Assembly: GCF_022758145.1 (NCBI RefSeq)
Contig: NZ_JAJVDH010000006.1
Span: forward strand, 186,001-250,000
DNA: 64,000 nucleotides
Direction: 5' to 3'
Source: Pontibacter vulgaris
Lineage (GTDB): Bacteria; Bacteroidota; Bacteroidia; Cytophagales; Hymenobacteraceae
The translations under genes and the position numbers were made by a program. The notes below the pieces were generated by a model. It worked only from the letters and a program-made list of their open reading frames with translations, ran no database searches and was not told the origin of the DNA. This document shows positions 26,288 to 35,585 of this stretch, piece by piece; position 1 is the stretch's first letter, and each line of letters opens with the position of its first letter.

Positions 26288-26420
26288 GTACTAATATAGT
26301 GCCATTTATAGGGCCAAAGGGTATACATAGACTTCAACAACAAAGCCATTTATCGGGATTTCAGACCTCTACTTGTAACAAGAAAGTAATATAACTAAAA
26401 CATCAATAACGCTGACATAC

Positions 26421-26780
26421 TTACAGTGTAGCTTTCTCTATCGTTATGCTTTGAGCCTCAACCACTAAATATAAATCGGGCCGGTCCAGGTATGATGCCT
26501 TTATTCTGACACCGTAAATTGATACAGGCACAAAAGCTCTGATCTTTGCTTCCTGTGCTGCTAGCTCCTTTAGGAGTGCCTGAGCCTCTGCGGTATTTTT
26601 ATCTGCACTTTCTTTGTTTTCAGCAAAGACTTTTAGTGAATTAAAATCTACCTGCTGCTGCACCTCCGCCTGAGCAGATTCTATAGCTTGTGCTCTTCTA
26701 CGGACAATGTAGGTTTCCTTTATCTTTTCTCTGAGTTCTACAATCCGGTTAAGGCAATAGTAAAATTGATCTTGTGTCAT
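26421..26780 (-). CDS. hypothetical coiled-coil protein (119 aa)
   Basis: Residues 1-85 are charged and helical with heptad-like Leu/Ala spacing (RIVELREKIKETYIV, AQALLKELAAQEAKI); the last 35 form a short beta part (VSIYGVRIKASYLDRPDLYLVV). No family recognised. It starts 10 bases after the stop of the next gene upstream on the same strand, so the two form a pair and may act together. Confidence 0.6.
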   Translation of the reverse strand: MTQDQFYYCLNRIVELREKIKETYIVRRRAQAIESAQAEVQQQVDFNSLKVFAENKESADKNTAEAQALLKELAAQEAKIRAFVPVSIYGVRIKASYLDRPDLYLVVEAQSITIEKATL

Positions 26781-26790
26781 AGCTTATTTC

Positions 26791-27219
26791 TTAATCTAAG
26801 TTGTATAAGATAGGATTATAATTAGTCAACAAATCTTCCATGGTTATAAGCTGAACCCCTTCTATTAGCGTTAGTATAGAATCATCCAAGCAAATAGTTT
26901 TCACAGCTGCATCTAACATAAGATATTGCTCCTCTTCAATATCATACCCTTCCAGAAATACAGTATAAAACCGGTGTTCCTCCTGCAGGCTATGCAGCTG
27001 GATGTCTCCTCCCTGAACAATTCCATCTGTGACCAGTTTAATACCTGTGCCGTTTGTAAAGGTGATATGGTAAATATCGTTTGCTACCTGCCGCTTTGTA
27101 ATGTGCTGTAAGTTCTGGTTGCGTTCAAAAGCAAATAATTCAAATGCTGCCGGCTCTCTTCCTAGAAGTTCCATTAAATAATCCCGGTACTCGCCACTGG
27201 TTACAATTCTTATTTTCAT
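26791..27219 (-). CDS. hypothetical protein (142 aa), pair with the coiled-coil gene
   Basis: An unrecognised alpha/beta protein. The frame can be opened further to 27315, but those 32 extra residues (LITARWPSYVIQNVN...) look like leader DNA; the ATG at 27217-27219, beginning MKIRIVTSGEYRDYLMELLG, is the better start. The middle has strand-like segments (YHITFTNGTGIKLVTDG, YTVFLEGYDIEEEQYLML). No signal peptide. It precedes the coiled-coil gene by 10 bases. Confidence 0.6.
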   Translation of the reverse strand: MKIRIVTSGEYRDYLMELLGREPAAFELFAFERNQNLQHITKRQVANDIYHITFTNGTGIKLVTDGIVQGGDIQLHSLQEEHRFYTVFLEGYDIEEEQYLMLDAAVKTICLDDSILTLIEGVQLITMEDLLTNYNPILYNLD

Positions 27220-27552
27220 AATTGAAACAATAAAAGCGGGATGGATAGAGAGCAGGTTAACGTTTTGAATAACGTAACTAGGCCATCGGGCCGTGATGAG
27301 AATGTATAATCTCACAACACCCTATTTACAGATAAAAGTTTAAAAATCAACAAGTTTCACTTATATCATTCTTAAATTAACATATAAGCCGTCCGGTTAT
27401 CAGAAGTTAAGAGCTAGAACCGTATTAAGACAATTTAAAGATAATATTAAACCTAAGAACTTATTATCTGATGCAGGTGTCGTATAAGTATAGGGTATGA
27501 ACCGCTGCACACCTAAACAGCTTCAATTATTAAACCTAAACGAGAAAAAGAG

Positions 27553-27789
27553 ATGGAAGCAGCAGTGTTTAATAACTTGAATATTAGAATAGAAAAAAGA
27601 GAAGCATTAGCTTTCTATCATCAGCTTAGGTCCTACATCCAGTTAAAAGACAAAGAAAGCTTCAGTTCCCTTATGGACTTAAACTCTAGTTTGATGAAAG
27701 ATGAGACATTGATGGCCTCTGTTATCAGCATCATGCAAGGCAAACATCCACTTGCGCTGACGCAGTTCATATGTACCTTGAAGCAGTAA
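27553..27789 (+). CDS. small hypothetical protein (78 aa)
   Basis: An all-helical soluble protein (begins MEAAVFNNLNIRIEKREALAF). Nothing recognised. It has normal composition and stands alone; its end overlaps the beginning of a decayed gene on the other strand. Confidence 0.5.
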   Translation: MEAAVFNNLNIRIEKREALAFYHQLRSYIQLKDKESFSSLMDLNSSLMKDETLMASVISIMQGKHPLALTQFICTLKQ

Positions 27790-27839
27790 ATTGCTTTCGA
27801 AGCAAACAATCTAGAAGTTGGTAATTAAGTGCGGCATGC

Positions 27840-28170
27840 ACTCCTGTTCTGCTGTAAATTATGCTTTTGCAGGTCAGCATTCGGATCATTCTCGATAGCT
27901 CCTTCCGGTAGCCACTACCACCAATACCCAAGAACTCTCTGGATGATGTTCCTTTAAAATGAGGGCAACTGCTGCGATTCTCCCTCAAATATTTCCTGAA
28001 ACCTGCATCCTTAATCAAATTCCTGCGCACTTGTTTATAAAAGCGTAGGCGGCCATACCCTTCCAACGAGACAGCCCGCATAAAGTTCATCCATTTTGCT
28101 GAACGTCCTGACGAGGCTATGAAACGGCGGTAGATCGCTTTTTTAGAGAATGTATAAGCTGTCAGTTTAA
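27840..28170 (-). pseudogene. decayed C-terminus of a larger enzyme, possibly a radical SAM/B12 protein
   Basis: The minus strand reads AIYRRFIASSGRSAKWMNFM, then GRLRFYKQVRRNLIKDAGFR and KYLR; after a frameshift it reads ESQQLPSF-stop-RNIIQRVLGYWW-stop-WLPEGAIENDPNADLQKHN. The two stops sit where Tyr and Gln would be expected. The pattern (YRRF..., LP.FY, WLPEGA..HDPNAYL) reminds me of the tail of B12-binding radical SAM proteins, but I am not sure of the family. The N-terminal catalytic part is missing. Confidence 0.5.
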
Positions 28171-28548
28171 TGATTTGTTATCTGAAACAATTACAAGATT
28201 ATATTTTATCCAAACAGACGTTTTTCCGGACAAAAGCCATATTTTAAATAGAGCATGTACAGGTAGTAGTTGATTAGTTATTAACCTATAGTCATTGTAG
28301 TAGTCTTTATAACACCCTAACGTAGTACCAAATCAGTACATCTTAATCGCAATTTTTGGGTCAGGAGTAACTTCAAATTTCATAAGAGAAGAAAATTAGC
28401 GCAGGCGGCTCCGGAAATTATGTACACTGAGAGTGCTCCGTGGCACTATTTAAAACATAAACCATTTATATTCAAATACTTATAGTTAATACTTTGCTAA
28501 GCACGTATATATAAACAGGATAATAGAATATACCTTTTCCTAAAAAAT
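28171..28548. other. gene-free stretch
   Basis: AT-rich intergenic DNA upstream of the small exported protein. I see no frame, repeat or strong hairpin. Confidence 0.4.
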
Positions 28549-28920
28549 ATGACTTACAAATTCATTTTACTTCCACTGATAACAGGATTCTTTCTGTTTG
28601 CAGCAACACCATCCTTTGCCCAAAATGCCCCTACAAAACAGGAACAGACACAAGCACAGGAAGTAGCTAAAGAAAAAGCAATACGAGACAAAATACGATT
28701 ACATGCAGCCAAAGACTTAAAGGCCGAAACAAAAGCCGATGCAAAGCTTGCAGAAGCAAATGCCAATGAAGCTAAACGCATAGATAAGGAAGCTTCTTAT
28801 GCGGCCAAGCAAGCCAAACGTTCAGCTAAAATGGAAGCTAAAGCCCAACGTAACCGTACCGATGCAGATGACCAGGCAAAGAAGGCTGCAAAGGCGGCTA
28901 AAAAATCAAATGAAAACTAA
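28549..28920 (+). CDS. exported Ala/Lys-rich coiled protein (123 aa)
   Basis: A signal peptide (residues 1-24, ending SFAQ) is followed by about 100 residues made almost only of Ala, Lys, Glu, Gln, Asp and Arg, a long charged helix. Such low-complexity periplasmic proteins are common in this phylum; the role is unknown. It lies just ahead of a 59-residue gene on the same strand, with which it is probably co-transcribed. Confidence 0.65.
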   Translation: MTYKFILLPLITGFFLFAATPSFAQNAPTKQEQTQAQEVAKEKAIRDKIRLHAAKDLKAETKADAKLAEANANEAKRIDKEASYAAKQAKRSAKMEAKAQRNRTDADDQAKKAAKAAKKSNEN

Positions 28921-28930
28921 TGCTACTACA

Positions 28931-29110
28931 ATGGAAAATAAATTTCCCGAAGGGTCTACTGTAGTTACCAAAACAGATCCTTCACATAATTTGACTGTAA
29001 GACGTTATGCCAAACGTATCTATTATTGTACTGATCCGGCAAATCCTCAGGAATGGGACAGAGTATACTATGAGCGGGAACTAAACCAAGCTGATGCTTC
29101 GAAAAGTTAA
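28931..29110 (+). CDS. small conserved-type protein (59 aa)
   Basis: Reads MENKFPEGSTVVTKTDPSHN ... LTVRRYAKRIYYC ... DRVYYERELN, a pattern I associate with a small Cytophagales family with an SH3/KOW-like barrel (FPEGT.V ... L.VRRY..RIYYC), function unknown. The frame is open further upstream, overlapping the previous gene in another frame; an ATG at 28910 overlapping the previous stop is possible, 28931 fits better. A strong terminator inside the dispersed element follows. Confidence 0.6.
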   Translation: MENKFPEGSTVVTKTDPSHNLTVRRYAKRIYYCTDPANPQEWDRVYYERELNQADASKS

Positions 29111-29154
29111 GTTACTGGTCTTCTAAAAAGTTTGCTAAAATTGCTAAATCTATT

Positions 29155-29240
29155 TGGATAAGGATTGATAATTTCATCCTTTGGTCTACTACAGTAAAGC
29201 TTAAAAACCCGCTTATTTCAGCAAATAAGCGGGTTTTTTG
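29155..29240 (+). repeat. dispersed hairpin element, copy A (also acts as terminator)
   Basis: Leader GGATAAGGATTGATAATTTC and CCTTTGGTCTACT, then a 16-base perfect stem (29203-29218 / 29223-29238, four-base loop) ending in six T. Leader shared with copies B, C and D. Confidence 0.75.
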
Positions 29241-29310
29241 TTTCTAGAGTAACAGAAATGTAACAAAAGAGATTTTTATCTCAATACTTATCACTTTCAT
29301 CCTTTCTTAT

Positions 29311-29690
29311 AAGCCTGTACTGTTTGCACCTACTGAATTTCCAAAAGCCTGAGTTCCGGCTCCCTCTACCTTTTTCTTTATCATATACAGACCTATACCT
29401 ATCCCTTCTACATGTTCGTGGAAACGCTTGAACATCGTGAACATGCGGCAGAGGTTCATCAGAAGCGTACTTTATGGCATTAGTTATAAGATTCAACGCC
29501 ACACTTCGTAAGTTCTTTTCTGAAAAATATACACGCGTGCACTCCTCAATCTCTCTCTCTCTCCCAACTTTTGCAGAGGTTGCCTTTATAGAGGGCTCCA
29601 GATCAAGTAGTACATCCTTTATAGTTTTGTACAAGGCTACCCTGGTATCTGGTTTGTATTTTCTTGCTGAAGCTTGACTAGATTGGTAGT
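29311..29690 (-). pseudogene. broken partial copy of the multi-PAS histidine kinase gene
   Basis: This DNA is highly similar to the ATPase-encoding part of the kinase at 17548-19842 (paralogous stretch about 17592-18030). It keeps TIKDVLLDLEPSIKATSA, YFSEKNLRSVALNLITNAI and KYASDE, but a stretch of about 90 bases is lost between two GCGGCAGG repeats (in the intact gene at 17715 and 17805), removing the G1 box, and a (CT)6 run (29551-29562) replaces part of the coding sequence. There is no H box or start. It is a dead partial duplication. Confidence 0.85.
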
Positions 29691-29844
29691 AGAAGCTAGC
29701 CATCAATCTTACCACCACTAATACCGTCTAAATGGAAATATCATTTGTGTTGAACCCAACATTTATTTTAATTTCAAGGATGCTTAAGCTGGTTAAGTAA
29801 ATCTCTACTTCATTTAAAATCAATCTGTAATAACCTCATTCTCT

Positions 29845-32145
29845 ATGAAAGTAGTACTTACCCGCCTAAAAATACTTATAGCAATTCTGGCCCTCCCCGT
29901 AAGTCTCCTTACAGCATGTATCGGCACGAAGGAAGGGCTTACTCATAAAAGTATTATTAGTCTTACTCAATATGTGGATCCCTATATTGGTACCGGCTAC
30001 CACGGGCATGTTTTTATAGGAGCTAATATACCGTTTGGGGCAGTGCAACTTGGTCCAAACAACTTAACAGAAGGATGGGACTGGTGCTCCGGTTATCATT
30101 ACTCCGACTCTACCATTGTTGGTTTTTCCCACGCACACTTGAGTGGTACCGGTATAGGCGATTTGGGGGAAATAGCGGTTATGCCAACTACAGGTACTCT
30201 TAAGCTTTTGAAAGGCACACATAAAAATCCAGAGAAAGGCTTTTTGTCGCTGTACTCGCACCAGGAAGAAACCGCCAAACCAGGTTACTATGCCGTGAAG
30301 CTGAAGCGCTACGATATACAGGCCGAGCTGACAGCCACGGAACGGGTGGGCTTTCATCAGTATACTTTTCCGGAGTCAGAGCAGGCGCATATCATTTTTG
30401 ACCTGGAAGAAGGTATTGGCTGGGACCAGCCTACCGAGACTTTTATAGAGCAAATCAACGACAGCACCATTTCCGGTTACCGCCACTCTAAGGGTTGGGC
30501 TGCCGACCAGCGCGTATACTTTACAGCCATTTTCTCCAAGCCTATCCATAGTTTTTCCAGCTTTCAGGTAACTGATTCGTTAGGTAATGCGGTACCTGCT
30601 TTTAAAGGAAAAGGCATAAAGGGAGTTGCCAATTTTGCAACAAAGGCTGGAGAACAGATAAAACTGAAAGTGGGCATCTCTCCTGTTAGCTCAGAAAATG
30701 CATTGGCCAATATAAATGCCGAGGTTCCGCATTGGAATTTTAACAAAGTAGCAACGGCTGCCGACGTGGCCTGGAATAATGAGCTACAGAAAGTAAGGAT
30801 ACAGGCAGATACTGAAGCGCAGCTGAAAACTTTCTATACTGCTCTTTACCATACCATGATCGCCCCCTCTGTTTTCAACGACCACAACGGCGATTACCGT
30901 GGCACCGACAAGAAAGTATACCCGGAGGCAAACTTCACCAACCTGACCACTTTCTCCCTTTGGGATACCTACCGGGCTTCGCACCCACTGTTTACTATAC
31001 TTCAGTCGAACCGGGTGAATGACATGATCAATTCCATGTTGGCAATTTACCAACAGCAGGGCAAGCTGCCGGTGTGGCACCTGATGGGCAACGAGACCAA
31101 TACCATGGTGGGCTATAGCAGTGTACCTGTTGTGGCCGATGCCATACTTAAGGGCTTCAACGGGTTTAATCATGAGCTTGCTTACGAGGCAATGAAAGCC
31201 ACCGCTATGGGTAATGAGTTTGGGCTTACACATGTTAAGGAACGGGGTTTTATACCTGCAGACTCTGAAGTGGAAAGCGTAGCCAAAGGTTTAGAATATG
31301 CCATTGCCGACTGGAGCATTGCACAGGTAGCTAAAAAAATGGGCAAGCAGGCGGACTACGAATACTTCAGCAAGCGCGGCAGAAACTACGAAAACTACTT
31401 CGACAAACAGACCCGTTTTATGCGTGGGCGCATTTCTCAGAACGAGTGGCGCACACCATTCGATCCGTTCAAGTCGGCCCACCGCAAAGATGATTATGCC
31501 GAAGGGAATTCCTGGCAATACACCTGGCTGGTACCGCAGGATGTGGAAGGATTGATGAACTTATTGGGCGGCGAAGAAGCCTTTGCTCATAAACTCGATT
31601 CACTGTTTACGGCAGAAGGCGACATGGGCGAAGAAGCGTCTAACGACATAACCGGTTTGATCGGGCAATATGCACATGGCAACGAGCCCAGCCACCACAT
31701 TACTTACCTGTATGCCTATGCCGGCCAGCCCTGGAAAACAGCAGAGAAAGTGCGGCTTATAGTTGACAACATGTATACTGCTAAACCTAATGGCCTGATC
31801 GGCAATGAGGATGTGGGGCAGATGTCAGCCTGGTATATTTTCTCTTCCCTTGGCTTCTATCCGGTAAACCCAGCCAATGGTGCTTATGTGTTTGGTAGTC
31901 CGGCGGTGAGGCAGGCTACTTTGACATTGCCTAACGGGAAAATACTTGAGATAGAAGCCCTGAATAATAGCCCGGAGAACAAGTACATTCAAAGTATAAC
32001 TCTTAACGGCAGGCCATACACGAAAGCCTACATACTTCACAAGGATTTAATGCTGGGCGGCAAGCTGGTTTTTGAAATGGGAAGCATTCCAAGTTCAACT
32101 TGGGGAACAGCCAAAGAAGACAGGCCGAAATCAATAGTGGAGTAG
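29845..32145 (+). CDS. GH92 alpha-mannosidase, lipoprotein
   Basis: A 766-residue glycoside hydrolase family 92 enzyme, most of which are exo-alpha-1,2-mannosidases trimming high-mannose N-glycans in a Ca2+-dependent way. A lipobox (SLLTAC, Cys25) predicts a lipid anchor. Family marks run throughout: VDPYIGTGYHGHVFIGANIP, GWDWCSGYHY, GFSHAHLSGTG, then GNEPSHHITYLY (catalytic acid Glu) and GNEDVGQMSAWYIF (metal/base site). Both domains are full length. Its 3' end faces the CutC pseudogene and it belongs with the GH125, glycosylasparaginase and ROK genes on the other strand. Confidence 0.93.
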   Translation: MKVVLTRLKILIAILALPVSLLTACIGTKEGLTHKSIISLTQYVDPYIGTGYHGHVFIGANIPFGAVQLGPNNLTEGWDWCSGYHYSDSTIVGFSHAHLSGTGIGDLGEIAVMPTTGTLKLLKGTHKNPEKGFLSLYSHQEETAKPGYYAVKLKRYDIQAELTATERVGFHQYTFPESEQAHIIFDLEEGIGWDQPTETFIEQINDSTISGYRHSKGWAADQRVYFTAIFSKPIHSFSSFQVTDSLGNAVPAFKGKGIKGVANFATKAGEQIKLKVGISPVSSENALANINAEVPHWNFNKVATAADVAWNNELQKVRIQADTEAQLKTFYTALYHTMIAPSVFNDHNGDYRGTDKKVYPEANFTNLTTFSLWDTYRASHPLFTILQSNRVNDMINSMLAIYQQQGKLPVWHLMGNETNTMVGYSSVPVVADAILKGFNGFNHELAYEAMKATAMGNEFGLTHVKERGFIPADSEVESVAKGLEYAIADWSIAQVAKKMGKQADYEYFSKRGRNYENYFDKQTRFMRGRISQNEWRTPFDPFKSAHRKDDYAEGNSWQYTWLVPQDVEGLMNLLGGEEAFAHKLDSLFTAEGDMGEEASNDITGLIGQYAHGNEPSHHITYLYAYAGQPWKTAEKVRLIVDNMYTAKPNGLIGNEDVGQMSAWYIFSSLGFYPVNPANGAYVFGSPAVRQATLTLPNGKILEIEALNNSPENKYIQSITLNGRPYTKAYILHKDLMLGGKLVFEMGSIPSSTWGTAKEDRPKSIVE

Positions 32146-32162
32146 AAACAGAAGTATACTAT

Positions 32163-32927
32163 TTATACTTTAAAAGCCGCGCACATGGCCTTCACCTGCT
32201 CAACATCAGCCACCAGCTGCTCGAACTCTGACAGATTCCTGTTGCTGGATATAAGTGGATAGTCTCTTCGGAAGATCATCTCGCTTTGCACAGATTTACG
32301 AACGGAGGCATGTACTTCTCGCACACCGGTTATACTTAATAACTCCTGTACATTGGCAGGGTTTACTCCCCCGCCGGGCATGATGATTAGTTTTCCCTCA
32401 GCTCTATTATGAAGTTCCCGGATCAGTTCCGCTCCCTGCAGCGCTGTTTCCTGCTGGCCGGATGTGAGCAAGCGATCTACACCCAGGGCCAGTAAATCTT
32501 CCAGCGCTTTAATGGGGTCAGCGCAAAGGTCGAAGGCCCTGTGAAAGGTGATGCTCATGGAATTGGCCTGGGCCATTAATTCTGCTGTTCCAGCAGAATC
32601 TATACTTCCATACCTGGTCAGCGCACCAATCACTACACCATCCGCACCTAATTCACGGCACAGGGCATTATCTTTTTTCATCACCTCAAACTCCGCGTCC
32701 GTGTACAGAAAATCTCCCCGGCGTGGACGGATGAGTATGTGCAACCCTATACTTATACTTTGTCGAACCACTTCGATCATACCGGCACTGGGCGTAGTGC
32801 CACCACCCGCCAGATAATCGCATAGCTCGACGCGTTGTGCCCCGCCCTGCTATGCAGCAATAGCTGAAGCAACAGAATCTACACAAATCTCCAGTACTGG
32901 AGCCGGGTTAGAACTTGCTCTTTCCAT
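32163..32927 (-). pseudogene. cutC: cutC with one internal stop codon
   Basis: CutC-family TIM-barrel protein (named for copper homeostasis, but commonly found with N-glycan genes). The frame starts at ATG 32925-32927, overlapping the end of the upstream gene by 20 bases, and reads LEICVDSVASAIAA-stop-QGGAQRVELCDYLAGGG, where the family has a Gln or Arg at the stop (TAG at 32850-32852; one base change from CAG). Everything after is intact: IRPRRGDFLYTDAEFEVM, GADGVVIGAL, TFHRAFD, GVDRLLTSG and MPGGGVN. Restart at Met 32780 would give a protein lacking the first strand. A single recent nonsense mutation, or a sequencing error, is most likely. Confidence 0.85.
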
Positions 32928-33885
32928 CCAGTAGCTTAGTACCCGATTTATCCTGTATGGCGTAGTTAAAGCCTTTGTGGATGCAGTAGCCGCCATACTC
33001 ACCGTTCTTGTTCAGGGCAATGAACCCAACCTGCAGGTCTTTCACATCTTTTTGCTTTGAGATGATACGCTCTACAGCCAAACGACAGGCATCTTCAGGA
33101 GAATTGCCTTGGCGCATTAATTCAACAACCAAATGGCTACCCACCATCCGGATTACCGCTTCGCCCAGGCCTGTTGCCGTAGCAGCTCCTACTTCATTAT
33201 CCACAAACAAGCCCGCCCCGATAATGGGAGAATCACCCACGCGCCCGTGCATTTTGTAAGCTGCCCCGCTAGTAGTACAAGCTCCTGCCAGGTCGCCATT
33301 CGCATCCAGGGCCAGCATGCCAATGGTATCGTGGTTTTCGATATTGATGACCGGTTTATACTTGGATTCCTGAAGCCAGTTCCTCCAATCCTTTTCAGAC
33401 TCAGGCGTGAGCAGGTTCTCTTTTTTGAATCCTTTGGATAAAGCAAATTGTAGGGCTCCCTCTCCTACCAGCATCACGTGCGGCGTATCTTCCATCACTC
33501 TGCGGGCCACTGAAATCGGATGTTTAATGTGCTGCAGAAAGGCCACAGATCCGCAGTTGCTATCCTTATCCATAATGCAGGCGTCAAGCGTAACCTTTCC
33601 CTCCCGGTCCGGGTAGCCGCCGTAACCAACAGTACGTACATTTGGGTCTGCTTCCGGCACACGTACACCTGCTTCTACTGCATCCAAGGCACTACCGTTT
33701 TTGGATAGAATCTTCCAGGCGGCTTCGTTTGCGGGTATGCCGTGATCCCAGGTAGAGATGACTATTGGCTTGCTGCCTTTTCCTTGTTTAACAGAACCGG
33801 CAAAGGCGCTGGCAAACTGAAAGCCGCCACTTAAAAAAGTAGCGCTTAAGGCTGATATTTTTATGAATTTACGTCTGGTGCTCAT
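32908..33885 (-). CDS. N4-(beta-N-acetylglucosaminyl)-L-asparaginase, Tat-exported
   Basis: A 325-residue Ntn hydrolase that frees the GlcNAc-amine from Asn after glycoproteins are digested. STRRKFIK plus a hydrophobic stretch is a Tat signal. The nucleophile Thr (near residue 184) lies in NHDTIGMLALD, where the chain cuts itself to activate; GRVGDSPIIGAG and GATATGLGE are substrate-site segments. It works on the core left by mannosidases, which fits the GH92/GH125 neighbours. It overlaps the cutC start and lies 61 bases downstream of the GH125 gene on the same strand. Confidence 0.92.
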   Translation of the reverse strand: MSTRRKFIKISALSATFLSGGFQFASAFAGSVKQGKGSKPIVISTWDHGIPANEAAWKILSKNGSALDAVEAGVRVPEADPNVRTVGYGGYPDREGKVTLDACIMDKDSNCGSVAFLQHIKHPISVARRVMEDTPHVMLVGEGALQFALSKGFKKENLLTPESEKDWRNWLQESKYKPVINIENHDTIGMLALDANGDLAGACTTSGAAYKMHGRVGDSPIIGAGLFVDNEVGAATATGLGEAVIRMVGSHLVVELMRQGNSPEDACRLAVERIISKQKDVKDLQVGFIALNKNGEYGGYCIHKGFNYAIQDKSGTKLLDGKSKF

Positions 33886-33946
33886 GGGCTATAGTTGGTG
33901 GTGTTCGAGTTGTATGACAACTGGTTCAGTTCAGGGAAATATAATT

Positions 33947-35383
33947 TTATACTTGTGCTTTTAGCAAATGCGGACGCTCAGTATGTAGCTTCAGAATTAG
34001 CTCACCAAAAAGGGTATTAACCCAGGCAAACCATTTCCTGGTAAACTTTTCAGGATTGTCCTTGTGAAAAGTTTCATGCATAAAGCCTGTACCCGCATGC
34101 GTCGTTTTCAAGGTATGCAGGCAGGTCTTTATTTCATCATCCGACTGGCTTGTCATGGCCCGCATAATGATGCTCATCGGCCAGATCATATCAGCGCCTA
34201 CATGCGGCCCTCCTATGCCCTCACCAGCTTTGCCTTTAAAAAACCAGGGGTTGTCCTCGCTTAGCACAAACCGACGGGTATTCAAGTATACAGGATCATC
34301 CGCAGCACAACAGCCTAGGTATGGCAAAGAAAGCAGGCTCGGAATATTGGCATCATCCATAAACAGTTCATTGCCATAGCCATCTACCTCAAACGGATGG
34401 ATTTTGCCATACTTAAGATGTTCAGATACAGCAAACTGTTGAAGCGCTTTCTCTACTTCATCTGCCAGCGCGGTACATTCGGTTGCCAAGGCTTTATCCT
34501 GTTTTAGTTTCTGGCTCATTTCGGCTAACTGGCGGAGCGATGTAACCGCAAAGTAGTTCGAAGGAATCAGGAACAAGTAGGCTGTGGCGTCATCGGATGG
34601 GCGGAAAGTAGAACAGATTAGCCCCACCGGTTTTATCGGATTTCCATAGCCCGCACCTGCCACCGTATCAGTCTGCCAACCGGTTACCCGCTGAAATTTA
34701 TAAGGTCCCTTGTCGGCCTTTCGTTGCTGTTCCTTAAATGTTTGTACCACCAGTTTCATAGCCTTTGCCCAATTAGCATCGAAGGGGTCGGCATCACCGG
34801 AAGTCTTCCAGTAATGGTAACACAGCCTGATCGGGTAGCAAAGCGAGTCTATCTCCCACTTTCGTTCGTGCACACCGGGTTGCATTTTGGTCAGGTCTTT
34901 TGCCCATTCCCCTTCCTTGCTTGGGTCATTGTAAAAGGCGTTGGCATATGGGTCTTTCAGAATGTAACTGGTCTGACGGTTGATAACACCTGCTATCATA
35001 CTCTGTAATGGCTTATCCTTATCCATCAACACCAGGTAGGGCCATACTTGTGCTGAGCTATCGCGCAACCACATCGCATCAATATCGCCGGTTATAACAT
35101 AGGTATCCGGTCTTCCGTTTTTCTCCTCATATGTTACAGTGGTATCAAGCGTACTCGGCAGGCAGTTTTCAAAGATCCAGGCCAGCTCTTTATCGGCTAT
35201 AGTTTTCTTTACTTCCTTAATCTTGTTTTCTACTGCTTTGCTGATGAAGTTTCGTGCTGATAAGGCAGGGCGCTGGCTCGTGTACTTATCTTTCTGCGCA
35301 AACGACATAAAAGAAAACCCGGTGGCAGCAAGACCTGTTGCAGCTATACTTCCTGTCTTAACAAATTCTCTTCTGGTAGGCAT
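33947..35383 (-). CDS. GH125 exo-alpha-1,6-mannosidase, Tat-exported
   Basis: A 478-residue glycoside hydrolase family 125 enzyme that removes alpha-1,6-linked mannose from N-glycan cores by inversion. TRREFVK and a hydrophobic stretch form a Tat signal. Family marks: TYVITGDIDAMWLRDSSAQV, VHERKWEIDSLCYPIRL, STFRPSDDATAYLFLIPSN (with the catalytic acid Asp), DDANIPSLLSLPYLG and GIGGPHVG. Full (alpha/alpha)6 length. Same strand as the asparaginase and cutC downstream; a large palindrome lies upstream. Confidence 0.93.
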   Translation of the reverse strand: MPTRREFVKTGSIAATGLAATGFSFMSFAQKDKYTSQRPALSARNFISKAVENKIKEVKKTIADKELAWIFENCLPSTLDTTVTYEEKNGRPDTYVITGDIDAMWLRDSSAQVWPYLVLMDKDKPLQSMIAGVINRQTSYILKDPYANAFYNDPSKEGEWAKDLTKMQPGVHERKWEIDSLCYPIRLCYHYWKTSGDADPFDANWAKAMKLVVQTFKEQQRKADKGPYKFQRVTGWQTDTVAGAGYGNPIKPVGLICSTFRPSDDATAYLFLIPSNYFAVTSLRQLAEMSQKLKQDKALATECTALADEVEKALQQFAVSEHLKYGKIHPFEVDGYGNELFMDDANIPSLLSLPYLGCCAADDPVYLNTRRFVLSEDNPWFFKGKAGEGIGGPHVGADMIWPMSIIMRAMTSQSDDEIKTCLHTLKTTHAGTGFMHETFHKDNPEKFTRKWFAWVNTLFGELILKLHTERPHLLKAQV

Positions 35384-35502
35384 ATGTTTCTTGTAGGTGC
35401 TGAGTACGCTTAAATCCTGAATATATAAGAAAAGTCATATAAAAGCAAACTATTAAAGGAGATTCCCTATATAACTCATTTAAGTAAACAAGTGAGAGTG
35501 TA

Positions 35503-35541
35503 TATACCTATGATGCTGTTAAAACAGGCATCATAGGTATA
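35503..35541. promoter_or_regulatory. 14-bp perfect inverted repeat upstream of GH125
   Basis: Arms TATACCTATGATGC / GCATCATAGGTATA with an 11-base loop. No T-run follows on the minus strand, so it is more likely an operator or regulatory hairpin than a terminator. It lies between the ROK gene end and the GH125 gene. Confidence 0.5.
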
Positions 35542-35585
35542 TGAAGTGGTGTTAAGATTAAGATTTAAATTTCTGAAAGTAGAGG

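Noticed and set aside
28799..28930. upstream extension of the 59-residue gene
   Set aside because: It overlaps the exported Ala/Lys-rich gene in another frame and reads low-complexity Arg/Lys sequence; the conserved part begins at 28931.
32548..32886. alternative frames over the cutC 5' end
   Set aside because: The CutC frame continues across the TAG with family sequence on both sides.
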